Below, in pieces: positions 1-10,904 of a DNA stretch of 64,000 nt; the first letter of the stretch is position 1; every line of letters begins with the position of its first letter. Position numbers and translations under genes: made by a program. The notes under the pieces are model-generated. The model was not told where the DNA came from and did not search any database. It worked only from the letters and a program-made list of their open reading frames with translations. Source of the DNA: Adiantum capillus-veneris (lineage: Eukaryota; Streptophyta; Polypodiopsida; Polypodiales; Pteridaceae); the NCBI GenBank assembly GCA_014529385.2, contig CM043962.1, positions 87,649,680 through 87,713,679 of the forward strand, written 5' to 3'.

Positions 1-315
1 AAGCCAAAACCCTAGTAGAAGAACGAGAAGATCACCAACTTACTAAAGACCGACCGCTTGGCCTAAGTGACAAAGTGAGTTATGATTAAAATCATAACCC
101 GCCCAACTTACTGAACATCGATCGAGGGCCTAAAAACCCTAGAGTAAAGCAACACACACACACACACAAACAAATTGCGCGAGTATGCTGATGTGGCAAC
201 GCATCTCAGCCAACCCAATGGGCACTTGCTTTTGGACCAAATGCTTTTAAAGTGCTTTTCATGTACCTATTTTGTACACGCTAAGAGCCTTCAAATACAA
301 GGTGTGAGCTCTGTG

Positions 316-409
<94 letters not shown>

Positions 410-528
410 ACTAAAAGTTTGTTCCAGTCTTTTCTTTTCAATTGGCACGCGTACCCTCCCGTTACAAAGTTTTGAAGATTGTAGTTGTCTCTGTGTTTCC
501 GTTTGATCCCTCGCCGGAAATAATTACA
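1..528 (+). other. Possible LTR tail (plus-oriented) at left edge
   Basis: No coding sequence is recognisable here. The segment ends in ATTACA directly before a motif resembling the plant copia primer-binding site. That is how a 5' LTR ends, so this stretch is probably the 3' part of an LTR read on the plus strand. It carries a long CT tract. I find neither its left boundary nor a partner LTR in the window, so this rests only on the position next to the primer-site-like motif. Confidence 0.3.
318..406. repeat. (CT)n microsatellite, about 44 units
   Basis: Uninterrupted CT dinucleotides. The open frames across it (Ser-Leu or Arg-Glu runs) are translation artefacts of the repeat. Confidence 0.97.
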
Positions 529-529
529 G

Positions 530-543
530 TGGCATCAGAGCTC
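530..543 (+). other. Primer-binding-site-like motif (initiator tRNA-Met)
   Basis: TGGCATCAGAGCTC differs by one base from TGGTATCAGAGC, the complement of the 3' end of plant initiator tRNA-Met used by most plant copia elements. It sits 1 nt after a sequence ending in CA, the expected place after a 5' LTR. No gag frame follows, so any element here is decayed or non-autonomous. Confidence 0.4.
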
Positions 544-714
544 AGCTTGCTTCCTTGCCCTCTGCAAATTGAAGCACAATCTTAGAACATGAAGATCACA
601 ATAGGAAAGGTGGAAATTCACAAAGTCCTTCCACCCAGAAGCATCTCGAGGAGACACATGCTCAGTACGTGGTTCGACAATTGGTGTATCTGGCAGTGTT
701 ACCAGGGAACGCCT

Positions 715-840
715 CCCTATGGGTTGGGAACGCCGGAACGGCGTTCCGGAGGGTCTTCATGGCCCGGAACGGCCAGACGTTCCGCAGGGGTTTTTGGTAC
801 CGGAACGGCCCGGAACGGCTCGGAACGGCTGGGAATGGCA
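715..840 (+). repeat. GGAACG-rich GC block (copy 1)
   Basis: About 125 bp dominated by GGAACG and its complement CGTTCC, for example GGAACGCCGGAACGGCGTTCC, which is itself a perfect dyad. The block is much more GC-rich than its surroundings. A related block lies at 1319-1405, mostly in opposite orientation, on the other side of a CT tract. Confidence 0.7.
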
Positions 841-1066
841 GATTTTCAGATTTTTGAGCTTTATCTTGTGAGGCTCCCCCTTCTTAAATGCCCTTCCCCC
901 CACCCCTTACCTTCACAGTGCACACAAGCTCTCAAGGGTGAAAGCTCAAGCTCTACCCTCTCGAGTCTCGGGTCTTGACTCTCAAGCTCTAGCCTTGTTA
1001 GTCGGCAAGGCTCTCTCCCTCTCCCCCTCTCTCTCAAGCTCTCTCGAGAGTCGAGTCTCCCACTTT

Positions 1067-1070
<4 letters not shown>

Positions 1071-1145
<75 letters not shown>
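1071..1145. repeat. (CT)n microsatellite with CTCAAGCTCT-rich flank
   Basis: About 37 CT units. The preceding 190 bp are rich in degenerate CTCAAGCTCT and CTCGAGTCTC motifs, as if the pure tract grew inside an older CT-rich sequence. Confidence 0.95.
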
Positions 1146-1147
<2 letters not shown>

Positions 1148-1318
1148 CGTCCCTCCCCCCTCAAGCTCTCAAGCCTATACGACATACGTTGGCCATAGTA
1201 AGGTTGAATGGTCTTCAAATCAAGTTTTCTGTGAGTATTAGAGTCAAAGGACTCTGACACTACTATATTTGAATCACACAGAGCTTAAAATTGCATTATT
1301 TGGGTGTTTTTATGCCTC

Positions 1319-1405
1319 CCGTTCCGCGCCGTTCCCGTTCCGGACCCCTCACTGTTCCCCCGTTCCGCGGGGGATCCTGTCGCCATTCCCGTTCCGCGTT
1401 CCGGG
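1319..1405 (-). repeat. GGAACG-rich GC block (copy 2, inverted)
   Basis: Multiple CGTTCC motifs on the plus strand (GGAACG on the minus strand). Read on the minus strand, the edge GTTACCCGGAACGC resembles GTTACCAGGGAACGC at the start of the block near 700. The two may be inverted copies of one repeat flanking the CT tract. Confidence 0.6.
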
Positions 1406-1462
1406 TAACTATGGTATCTGGCCAAACAATAAAAGCAGAACCCGACGGATGATCGGATTGAT

Positions 1463-1846
1463 TTGAAAGCTTTGCAGAGTTATTTGGGCTCTCTTAATCC
1501 TTCTATTACCAGTCCTATCCCTCCACAACCTTCTCAAATCTACTCTTCTCCTATTACTTGTGCCATCTCTCCACAACCTTCTCAGATCTACTCTTCTCTA
1601 CCCCAACGCCTTCTCACATTTCCCTTGTTACCTTTCCATGTCAGTGCTCCGAGATGTTTCTCGGTTCCTGGGAGAATTCTTCAAGCATATGGCTTCAAAG
1701 AACATCCACATGTTGCTTACGAAGTACCACCACCATTGCCTTCTACACCTCCACCCTATGTTCCACCACCCTACTTCTCATCCTTTGTCAACACTTCAAG
1801 GATGGCGATGCCACAATCAAATTTTTCACCTTCTCATTTGTTGTAA
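1463..1846 (+). other. Proline-rich open frame, unassigned
   Basis: A 127-codon frame rich in Pro and Ser, with PPPLPSTPPPYVPPPYF near its C-terminal part. It contains an internal duplication of about 48 bp, since PPQPSQIYSS and SPQPSQIYSS recur near 1522 and 1570. I recognise no domain. It lies between a GC-rich repeat and a decayed gypsy element read on the other strand, and may be unconstrained repeat-derived sequence. Confidence 0.15.
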
Positions 1847-1869
1847 GGAGTGCTAGAGACTCTAATAAT

Positions 1870-2420
1870 CAATCTCAATCACAACTCAGTACCAAGTACG
1901 TAATGTTTTTAAGTCTCAAGAGCATGACGAACTGCAAGTAACTCCACAGAGATGTTGGCAGAGGTTCCTCACGTCATAGGCATCAACTCTCATCGGCCAC
2001 CACATGACCATCTTGCTCAAGAACTGCTCTCATATTGGTACCATACGTATCATACTTGAGTACATAGGACTTTTTTAGATCAGGAAGAATAAGTACAGGA
2101 CAGTCAAGAGCTTCTTCTTTAGAGTTTTTAAGGCATTGATCTTTGAAGGTCTAAATGAATGTGGCACCTTTCTTTGTCAAATAATGCAAAGGTGAAGCAA
2201 CAACGAAGTGAGCAATAAAGCCTCGATAATAGGAAGCAAGGCCAAGAAAACTCTAAACCTCATGAATTGTTGCCAATGGAGGCCAAAATCTTACACTGCC
2301 TTAACCTTGGCAGGATCCATCCAAACACCTTCCTTTGATACAATGTGGCCAAGGTAGTGTATCTAACCCATAAAGAAATCACTTTCCTTTCAATTAATGA
2401 CCAACTGACTTTCAATCGAT
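1870..2420 (-). pseudogene. gypsy reverse transcriptase/RNase H remnant
   Basis: Minus-strand reading gives YLGHIVSKEGVWMDPAKVKA, the conserved end of the gypsy reverse transcriptase. It is followed by FLGLASYYRGFIAHF and SPLHYLTKKG of the connection region, then RNase H-like VLEQDGHVVADES. In-frame stops and frameshifts are frequent. Confidence 0.7.
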
Positions 2421-2599
2421 GACCGATTGAATCCTTTAAAAACCAAAGCTAAATGATGTCAATTTTCTTCCTTATTCTTGAAGAAAATATTCAACTAATT
2501 GAAGACAATTCCCACAAAATTATTGTACTTGCAAAAAATATGCTTCATTATATGGTCCACAATGTGTGACTCAACTTGATCCACAGATTCTTTGACATG

Positions 2600-3480
2600 A
2601 ACCCAGAGTGTGCCCACAAAGAGTCGTAGAGGAAAAAGTGTCATTTGCCATCTGTGCGCCCATGTTGTTGCTTTTAGCATTGCAAGTTTGGCAGCCAAAC
2701 TGAGAGGAGATAAAGTTGTGCATAGAGCCAAAATCAAACAAAGGAGGGCTTCTTGATCACAGATAGGTCCCCAAGCCCTACAAGGATCAGCTGAAGAATC
2801 TTGTGAAGGTTCTCCAACGAGTGGGAACACAGCCCAAGCAAAGAGTGAGGCCTGTTGTAGTTGTTGGGATTCACAGAAGGAGGTGGTCATATGTGCTGTT
2901 GTGGTTGGTAATGGTGTGCTGATGTTGTTGTGGTTGTTGTTTATAAGGGAAAGCTACGGGTGGTATTTTGAGGATAAAAGAGAATTGGTAGAGGAGAGAT
3001 GCGGGATCCATGAGTAGGACAAGTACAAAAAGTATGGCCAGTGAGTCCACAATCAAAGCATCAATCTTGGGCACAATATTCAGCCATCTGTTGAGGAGGA
3101 AAATTAGGCTGTCCAAAACAAAATTGAGATCGTCAAAAAGTGTCCGTTTGGGTGGGATAGAACAAGAAGAGTTGTTGTGTTGTGGTTGTTGGGTAGGAGA
3201 ATCTTCAAAAACCAAATTGTGCTTCACGGTATGGTAGCAAATGTGAGCAAATGTGAGCATCAGCCATTAGTTGACACATGTTGCCAACGACCTTGGCCCC
3301 CAATGGAAAAGGTAAACCAGTGTAACACACAATTTGGCCGACCAAAGGTGTGGACCTGAAAAGCAAAGATAGATAAAAAGACATCCCAAAACCATTGATT
3401 GTATGTGTCAAGAGTGTTGATGTGGAACGGAGGTGTACAATAAAGAGATTGGTGATTTGATAGCTAATGAAAACAATTTG
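2600..3480 (-). pseudogene. gypsy gag C-terminus and protease remnant
   Basis: A nucleocapsid-type zinc knuckle reads CFDCGLTGHTFCTC at 3019-3060, matching CX2CX4HX4C. Further on, near 2690-2760, FDFGSMHNFISS resembles the gypsy retropepsin active-site region (usually DSGSTHNFIS), with the catalytic Asp-Ser-Gly changed to Asp-Phe-Gly. Asn-, Gln- and Pro-rich linker sequence lies between them. Several frame changes mean no protein is made as it stands. Confidence 0.6.
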
Positions 3481-3867
3481 ATTCAAGAGTGAATATTTAC
3501 AGAAACTGAATTGTCTCTTTTATTCATTGGTGAGAACCTTCAAAAGCTATAATACTGGAAAACCTAGAGATGGGGTCCTGAAAGCTACTGAAAGGAATTC
3601 AACTCAAGAGGGAACAATGGATTTTAAAGCCCTTACATGAACAGGACACTAGGTAGCAAATTCAATGGAATGTGCAATGCATACAATTCGTATTTATCGA
3701 ATATCAGCATTAACTTAAATGGGATCTTTTGTGTCTCATCCATGCATCCAAATTAATGACAATACAATCATTTCCTTCGTACTAATCTCCAGAGTTTTTC
3801 AATTGCAGAATGTAAATAAGAAGGTATTTCTGTGTTGCAAAACACCTAGCCTGCAGAATAAGAATAC

Positions 3868-4047
3868 CTTGATAGAAGCTGCGTATGGAGGTAGAGGGTC
3901 TGGGGCAGCTAAGTCTTCGGCCAGAACTAACCCAAGAGCTTGATCAAGAGGAAGCGAGACAGGGGCGAGGCGCTTTGCAATGGAAAGGACGATGTGTGTC
4001 GCATCTGCAACAGATAGAAGTGATGAAGGTGTGAAGTCCGAAGCCAT
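3868..4047 (-). CDS. CNX1: CNX1-like molybdopterin molybdenumtransferase, exon 1
   Basis: Sixty codons from ATG (4047) to a splice donor AAG|GTATTC, with the intron starting at 3867 in phase 0. The end, VLAEDLAAPDPLPPYAASIK, matches the N-terminal MoeA-like (E domain) region of plant CNX1. There the segment is nearly invariant and is followed by DGYAV, which would open exon 2. The preceding residues (ALRIV-like ATHIVLSIAKRLAPVSLPLDQALG) also fit. CNX1 inserts molybdate into molybdopterin in the cytosol to finish molybdenum cofactor. No continuation is found down to position 1, so the first intron is at least 3.8 kb and contains retrotransposon debris, or this is a detached fragment. A weak TATA-like CATAAAAAAAG lies near 4121-4131 upstream. 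Confidence 0.72.
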
Positions 4048-4381
4048 GAGTGGCGACTCCTCTTGCTGTTTCGCTTCTTAAGCGAGCACGCAGCCACGCG
4101 GTTCTTAAACCCAGTTTTGTCTTTTTTTATGAGCAGATTTTCAGCTCGGATGAAAGCTGGATGTCAACGCTCAGAGAAAGAGAGAAGTTTAAAGAATGTC
4201 CCAACATTCCCAACCAATTTCGGGCACATGTCCGAAAGTATAAAAATAAAATTCATGGAATCTTGGGATCTAACCCCGTGGTCCCCCGCAACCCTCACCC
4301 TCCCCGCCCAGCTCCGTTGCGTCCACTTCCCTGTCCATCTCCTCTACCACTTCCTGCTCTACCTCTCCTCCACCCGCACCC

Positions 4382-4389
<8 letters not shown>

Positions 4390-4422
<33 letters not shown>
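4390..4422. repeat. (CT)n tract upstream of the CNX1-like exon
   Basis: About 16 CT units, preceded by C-rich sequence. Read with the minus-strand gene it is a GA tract about 350 bp upstream of the start codon, a position where plant promoters often carry GA/CT repeats. A regulatory role is inferred only. Confidence 0.9.
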
Positions 4423-4425
<3 letters not shown>

Positions 4426-4429
4426 CAGC

Positions 4430-6190
4430 AAGGAGCCATAAATTGAGCCTAAAGCATAACGGTTACTGACATGATTGTTGTTTTCAACATTGCAGTGGAA
4501 GTGATCATCCATGCAACTAAATGATGGTGGCTACAAGTGCGGAACTCCAAGAGCTTTCATGCTTTTTTATTTAGTGTAGTCACCCCATCAGCAAATTTGC
4601 TGCAAAGAGTGCCATGGTGGATGTGGTGCATGTGTCGGAGACACACAATGGCTCTGTACCAAGAGTAGTTATGACCGGGCACAAATGTTCAAGAGCAATA
4701 GTGCAACCAGATTCTCTATTTGCATTGTCGTGGGAGCGGTGAAGTGTTGGCCATGAGATTCATTGGTTGAGAAGGTTGGCGATGATTTCAATGCAAACAT
4801 TTGCAACATATCGGTAGATTTTGATTAGTTTCACCACAGAACATGCATTGCATGTTATCAAGGATGCAAATTCGAATATAGATGTCATTTTGGTGTGGCA
4901 TCTTTTGTAGGAAGATATCAAGCAATTTGTTACCACCAAAGCTCAAGATAGAGAGTAAATCAGAGGATGTGCATGGGCCATTTGGTGATCTTCATATGGG
5001 TAGGCAATTGAGCTCTCACTTCGATGGAGAGGTGCAGATTTTCAGTGCCTCCAATAGAGTAATATCCTATCTTGTGGAAATGATTGTGGGGGTATCCCAC
5101 ATGGGTTTGAGTGCATATCATGTGGTTTATGAGCAAGAGCAGAGGGCAAGAATGAGAAGAGAAAGATGAATTGAAGCAACTATGGTTTCAATCAATAAGG
5201 GTGAAGTGCAAAGTCACTATGCAATGCTTTGCATTCATTGATGCAAGTTCAGGTGGAGTCTAGAGGTGGGTACGAACGAAAGAAACTCTTTGTGGGTGCC
5301 CTCATGTAGACACTCTGATTTCATTGTTTGTCGAAGGAGAAGCCATGAAAACTTTTTTTTACCTATTAACAAGGGTGCATGATGGCCACCCTCATCACAT
5401 AAAAGTATTTGACATTTGAGCATGGGTAAACATGTATCAATAGGATAATGGTGATAGTGTCTCTTGCAATGTTGGTAGGGGATGGAGAGGATCTACTGAT
5501 CTCAATCCTCATATAGGTTGTTGAAAAATGTCACTTGAAAATTCTTTCATTGGCATGCATGCTAGAGGTGGTGTATTTTTGAAAGCGCAGGTTGTTCTTG
5601 AAGAGCTTACTATTTGGGACATCTCTCATGGGATGCGCTAATTGTGAGGCAGGCTAGACATAGGTAGTGATAAAAAAAATTGGGCTCTTTGACCCAAGAA
5701 TTCCAATGCCTAATGAGCACAAGGCTAGGAAGCTATGGTACACAAACTGGGACATGGTGTGGAAGGTCTGGGTTTTTTTATACTAAATGGGAACGAGGGT
5801 TGTGATGTGAAAACACATGCAATCACATGTAGTTGGCAAAGCTCAGGAAAGCTAAGATGTCGTCTCTTGAAAAACACTAATTGCAAGGTATGCTCAACAT
5901 GGGCCTATGATGCATCCCTTTGATGCATATTGTGCATATGAGAGAGGTCTACCTTCTTGCAATGCATGTGTTGTGAATGTAGTTGGCCACCTTATCTTTT
6001 ATGTGTTGAATGTTTGGATGATTTTTTGTCATGTAAGTGGTATTAAATTCATGTAACTCTATGTCTATTATAGAGTTGTAGATATGGAACATTCAAAATG
6101 ACAGGCTTCAACACGTAGCCCATGATGAGTAAAGCATGCAAAAGGCCAGATGCGGTAGATTTTGACAGTGCTTCACTTACTGCTTAGAGA
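4430..6190. other. No recognisable feature
   Basis: Unique-looking sequence of intermediate base composition. The longest open frame (4882-5169, plus) ends in a basic EQEQRARMRRER tail but matches nothing I know. No RNA gene or repeat family is recognised. Confidence 0.5.
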
Positions 6191-6209
6191 GTCAGCTACA
6201 TTTTAGGAG

Positions 6210-6211
<2 letters not shown>

Positions 6212-6289
<78 letters not shown>
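6212..6289. repeat. (GT)n microsatellite, about 39 units
   Basis: Uninterrupted GT repeats. The Thr-His frame on the minus strand is an artefact. Confidence 0.97.
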
Positions 6290-6330
6290 GGTTAGTGTGG
6301 GGGGAAGGCATTTGGTGAAGACTCGATGTT

Positions 6331-6406
6331 AGTTGATGTATGAGCAAGGTGTCTCTCTTGAGAAGGTTAGTTGGTGTATGAGTAAGGTGACTCTCTTGAG
6401 AAGGTC
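6331..6406. repeat. 38-bp tandem duplication
   Basis: AGTTGATGTATGAGCAAGGT at 6331 recurs with few changes at 6369. Both copies continue through CTCTCTTGAGAAGGT. Two units are visible. Confidence 0.85.
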
Positions 6407-6429
6407 TTGTGAAATAATAAAAGGCCCTT

Positions 6430-8240
6430 CTCATAACACCTTTATATGAATGCTAGTAGTACAATAGTAGTACAAAAGCTCCCAGTATAATAGTACAAAA
6501 ACACCCAAAGGCCAGTAGTAATAGAAACTGGTAGCTTTTCCCCATTTTTAGACCATATCCAGCTTAGATGTGATCTACTTTATACATGCAATCCATAGAT
6601 TAATGGGTACTCAAAAACTGTTTCAACACTATACCATAATGTAATAAGCTAAATTCCAACTGTAAACATTACTATACTCTAAATATGCCCAAGTCGGGAT
6701 TCTAATTTTATGTCAGGCTCCTCATGCAACACCAGGATATTCTAATAGCAATAGGAAGGTCTCAGTAGTTTCTCTTCTGGATGAGTAGAAGACATCTACT
6801 ACCCAATTTGCAAGTTGTATAGGTTATGTCCTAACCATAGTACAAAAGACAAAACATCAACTAGAAGTAAAATCCTGGCAAGAGTTAAATCCAATACAAC
6901 TTAATCAAAAAAACTAAGGCAGCAGCATTTGGTCAAATCCACTTCGTTCAGCTGAAATAACCAACTTGAAATGAGTTCATTTACCAATGAGTGAAGACCA
7001 TAACCTACATACAATCATAGATTTGATTATTACAGCGAAAGGGCACAAGAGAAGGAGCCAATACCTTAATCAATCTCTTGGTGTGCAAGATTACATATTA
7101 GGCCGTAGCAACAGAAACATACAAAAGCAAAGTGAATTGGCGCACAGCCTTCATGATATATCTCATTGGCTCAGTAAAAGGAAAGATAATTGATTTTTTG
7201 TATTTCCCATGTGACTCAGAGTTTCCAGAGTATTTTTACCACATTAGGTAATCAAGAAATTGCCAAATATTGTTGTAATAAAACAACCAAAATTATAACA
7301 CCGGTCACTCCATTAAAGAATAACCGGTTAAGGTTTTTTAAAAATCATTCACATGCAAAACCAACATTGTTTTTAATTTGTCATAGGTAAAAAAATGCAC
7401 ATTTCAGCATCGGCTTGTCTGGCTAAATGCCACCATCAAATGTTAGGCCATAGAGGGAAAAACACTATGATAAGCCATTAAATACCCAAAATTTTACCAA
7501 ATCAGAACAGCCATAGATTTTTGTTTTGAAAAAAACAACAGTACAATCTATTTTCGGCACCAACCTGTGAAGCTTAATTCGTTCTCCTCTATGATTTCCA
7601 TGTTGTAGTGAGTAAGCCAGCAAGCAAACCACGACCCTTTCTCACAGAATGACAAAGAAAACGAGATTCAAGGCTAAGTGAGGGGAAATTACCCTCACCT
7701 TGTTTAAATAGAAGCACGTAGCACCCATCACCATCCACCACCGTCAAAGCATTCAGCCAGGAATTAGGAGGAAATCTGAGGTTTCAGGAGCTAGAGAGTG
7801 TAGAGCTGCAATTTAGCTCAATTGATGCTAAAGGGGAACATCGGAGAGAGATTGAGTAAGCAAGGCCCATGTGAAGGCTAAGGGAAGAGAGAGGGTTTTT
7901 TTTTTTAAGGATTTGCAGAGCAAACAACAACAATACTAGTGGCAAAAAACCTCGACTAGAGGCGTGTAGGAATGAATGCCATGCCAGGTAGAATTCAAGA
8001 GGGTTTATAATCACCTTGAGGATTTACTCTAGGAATAGGAGAAGAATCACACTTCAAGGCACCACGAGAATATGAGGAGGACCTGAGCCAAAAAAATGCA
8101 GCCCATTTAAAATATCTTAAGGGGAGGCTTACCCCAACAATTGCCCCTGTGAGTTGAAGCTTACACAAGAAGCATGGATTCTAATCATGTATTCTAAAAT
8201 GGGTTACATTGGGTAACTATGTATGGCTCATAAAGATGAA
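6430..8240. other. No recognisable feature
   Basis: AT-rich, apparently non-coding sequence. The short frames show no domain, and I see no repeat, LTR boundary or RNA gene. Confidence 0.45.
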
Positions 8241-8241
8241 T

Positions 8242-8583
8242 CTAATGCAAGAGGGTAGTTCTAGCCACTAAACTTTGGGTTTGGGGTTGTTTAAACACCT
8301 CACAAAACAAACGGTGTTGACATCCCCTTCTTCCTCTTCTTCTTCCTGCTACATGTACCTTGCCTTTGGAATCTCTAGGATTCTCTTTATTATTATCATC
8401 ATTTTTGAAGAAACACATGTTAGGTGCATGTTCCTTTTTGTTGTAATGATGGTGCACCTTAATGCAGAAGTAATCTTGTGATTTATGGTTGCTTTTGCAA
8501 CAATGTGAGCAACATTTACCTTTGACTACCATTGCCTTATCTCGAGACCTTGTGTCATAAAATCTAATATCTAACCAACCCAA
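8242..8583 (-). pseudogene. gag-like zinc-knuckle fragment
   Basis: A minus-strand frame of 113 codons. CSHCCKSNHKSQDY fits the retrotransposon knuckle CX2CX4HX4C with the last Cys lost. About ten residues later HHHYNKKEHAPNMC fits a second knuckle with its first two Cys changed to His and Tyr. A lysine-rich then arginine-rich tail follows (GRRRGRRG). Two adjacent knuckles suggest a retrotransposon gag remnant rather than a host gene. The superfamily is not determined. Confidence 0.4.
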
Positions 8584-9086
8584 ATGATTTTCTCATATTA
8601 AACTAATCATTTAATGTGGGAGAATAAACAAGAACAAGGGTTAGAATATAGACATGATCTATCCACTAAGGTGCTTGAGGGGTTCAGGTGTTCAAAAAGT
8701 CAAAGCACACCCCTACACAAGGGGGGGTGAGCCCTCATTGTAGGAGCTAGAGAGAGAACACACACACCCTCACACAAGGCAAGCTTGGTCTAAAGAAAGC
8801 AACTAGGACACTTGTCAAGTTCCTCTTCATGTTGCCCTCATGGTGTGCCTAAAGCCTATTGGTTGGCTTCTCAAGGGGTCCAATGATAAATTAGTTAATT
8901 AAATTAATTGTTTATGCATTCTCTCTCAAATGGGAAAGGGGGACACTTGTCCCAAGGCTAGAATGCTAGCTTGATATGCACTCTGCATGTGATTGGCCAG
9001 GCTTGAAGGGATCCAATGAGCTTTCATCATGAGCTAAGAGAGGGGGTCGACCAAAGCAAGGAGGGGGCTAGCTTGGGGTGTATACT

Positions 9087-9116
9087 CCCCCCCCCCCCCC
9101 ACACACACACACACAC
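9087..9116. repeat. Poly-C followed by (AC)n
   Basis: A run of 14 C at 9087-9100 passes directly into eight AC units at 9101-9116. Confidence 0.95.
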
Positions 9117-9344
9117 TCATTGTGTGAAGTGCAAAGTGCAAGAGCTCCATCTCCTTCTCCAAGCTTGTAGAGAAGTTGAGAGCCTACACAAACACTCTTG
9201 GCTATGGAATGACAATCCAACCAAGAGCAATGCTCCAATGCTTAAGCTTTCCATCATCTCTATCTTATTACTATGCAAGTAATCCACCACACTATGGTTG
9301 CTTCGCGCATCAATTTCCAATAAGGGGCTAAAAGGAATACTAAG

Positions 9345-9600
9345 CCCATACAAAGCAAAGACAAAAGTGATGCGAAAGGGAAAAACAATGCCCAAAATTC
9401 TTCCCAAGGCAATTCCAACAACAACAACAACAACAACAACAATCGGTCCAAGGAGAAGGGAGTTTACAAAGGTAAAAATAAACTCTCTCCTGAGAGCTTG
9501 AAGCTTTTTGTAAGGACCACAAATGTTTTGAATGTGGGGAGCAAGGACATGGCTATTGTTCTTGCCCCAAGAGAAATGCCCGCAATGAGACTCCTAGATC
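9345..9600 (+). pseudogene. gypsy gag C-terminal part
   Basis: A hydrophilic linker holds about ten consecutive Asn encoded by a (CAA)n tract read as AAC at 9415-9442. The zinc knuckle CFECGEQGHGYCSC follows at 9524-9565, with spacing CX2CX4HX4C. A frameshift separates linker and knuckle. The knuckle binds packaged RNA in active elements. Confidence 0.75.
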
Positions 9601-9604
9601 TTTC

Positions 9605-9961
9605 ATGATCGAAGCTCCAAAAGAGGATGCTCATTGCAAAGAATCACCTATTTCCTATGCTTGGGGAAAGGTAAAGGAGCATGATGCCTTCATCTTGTTT
9701 GACCCTGGCTCTACTCACAACTTCATATCAACGGAGTTGGCCACTAAGTTGGGCATTCAAGCTTTCATGATGGGAGATATTGTAATTGCCGATGGAGCTT
9801 TCAAGGGACAGCCAGCCTCTACTCCCTTGATTGGGAAGTTGAGGCTTCCTGTCCAAAGCTACGTCAATAAAGAAGACTTTTTCATCTCTTCTCTCCAAAG
9901 AGAATGTTATCATAGGGGCACCATGGTTCAACCGCATGGCTACCAACATGAAGTTCCCTGA
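9605..9961 (+). pseudogene. gypsy aspartic protease region
   Basis: The frame contains FILFDPGSTHNFISTELATK, the retropepsin active-site region with Asp-Pro-Gly in place of the usual Asp-Ser-Gly. It continues through a typical beta-strand region and breaks at 9961. Reading then moves to the frame at 9936-10334, which has ESGCTIPLVDSP and later the linker FLKGFQDVF that precedes reverse transcriptase. Confidence 0.75.
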
Positions 9962-10189
9962 AAGGAGAATTTACTTTACCTACAAGGAAAAGAGCATGTA
10001 TATAGATGCTAGTGAGTCCGGTTGTACTATACCACTTGTAGATTCTCCTGCTTTTGATAAATCGATAAAAAGCTCAGTTTTTGCGTACATTATTTTTGTC
10101 AAAGAGTCCCTAAAAGGTCCTAATGTTTCATCAAATTTAAATGATAGGAATCAAGAAGAGTTATACTTGTCTAATTTTCTAAAAGGATT

Positions 10190-10890
10190 CCAAGATGTGT
10201 TCATCAATGATATCTCTATGGACTTACCTCAAAACGAGGGGATGATGACCATCGAATTGAGCTCCTGCCAGGAAGCTCATTGCCTAACAAGCCTCCTTAT
10301 CGAGTTTCCCAAGCTCACCAAGAAGAGATCATGAGACAAGTACAAGAATTGGTAGACAAAGGAATGGTGAGGCCTAGCTCCTCTCCCTTTTGTTATCCAG
10401 TCCTTTTAGTGCAAAAGAAAGATGGTACATACCGCATGTGTGTGGACTATCAAGCACTAAACCATATCACTATCAAAAATAGATTTCTCGTACAGCGAGT
10501 AGAAGATTTGTTTGATAAGCTACAAGGCTCTACCTACTTCAGTAGGATTGACCTTAAAAGTGGCTACCATCAAATAAGGATAGTGAATGAAGATATCCTA
10601 AAGACCGCGTTTTGTACAACGTTTGGTCTTTATGAATATCTAGTCATGCCTTTTGGATTGATAATGCATCAACCACGCTCAATCGTTTAATGGAGAAAAT
10701 CTTTAGACCCTACCACAAATTCACTAGGGTGTTCTTTGTTGATGATATCATCATCTACTCCAAGTCTTTGGAGGAACACAAGCAACACCTCCATGTAATT
10801 TTTCAAGCTTTGAGGGAGAACAAGATTTTTATCAAAAGAAGAGCGAATTTTCCCTTCAAGAGATTCAATACTTAGGTCATATTATCTCTC
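10190..10890 (+). pseudogene. gypsy reverse transcriptase
   Basis: Motifs in order: [66 protein letters not shown], then the catalytic FVDD within VFFVDDIIIYSKSLEEH. The polymerase aspartates are present. The frame changes near 10280-10334 and again at 10690, and a short stretch is altered after MPFGL. The frame ends at 10875 in the connection region. Confidence 0.88.
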
Positions 10891-10904
10891 AAGATGGTAT
10901 CCGT

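Larger units (their letters stand above)
1870..3480 (-). mobile_element. Decayed Ty3/gypsy retrotransposon fragment
   Basis: Read on the minus strand, pieces of gag, protease and reverse transcriptase/RNase H occur in the expected order from right to left, but in many frames with stops. The order and motifs identify a gypsy gag-pol. No LTRs are recognisable. If the CNX1-like exon at 3868-4047 belongs to a working gene, this element lies inside that gene's first intron, in the same transcriptional direction. Confidence 0.75.

Noticed and set aside
259-441. Open frames of Ser-Leu, Arg-Glu, Thr-His or Val-Cys runs here and at other microsatellites
   Set aside because: They are read-through of CT/GA/GT/AC repeats on either strand. 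Nothing else marks them as genes.
2495-2890. 131-codon minus-strand frame considered as a membrane protein
   Set aside because: Its hydrophobic look comes from reading a gypsy protease region in the wrong frame. Another frame gives FDFGSMHNFISS.
4882-5169. 95-codon frame considered as an RNA-binding or transposase domain
   Set aside because: No motif could be matched with confidence. The frame begins and ends without splice or promoter signals.
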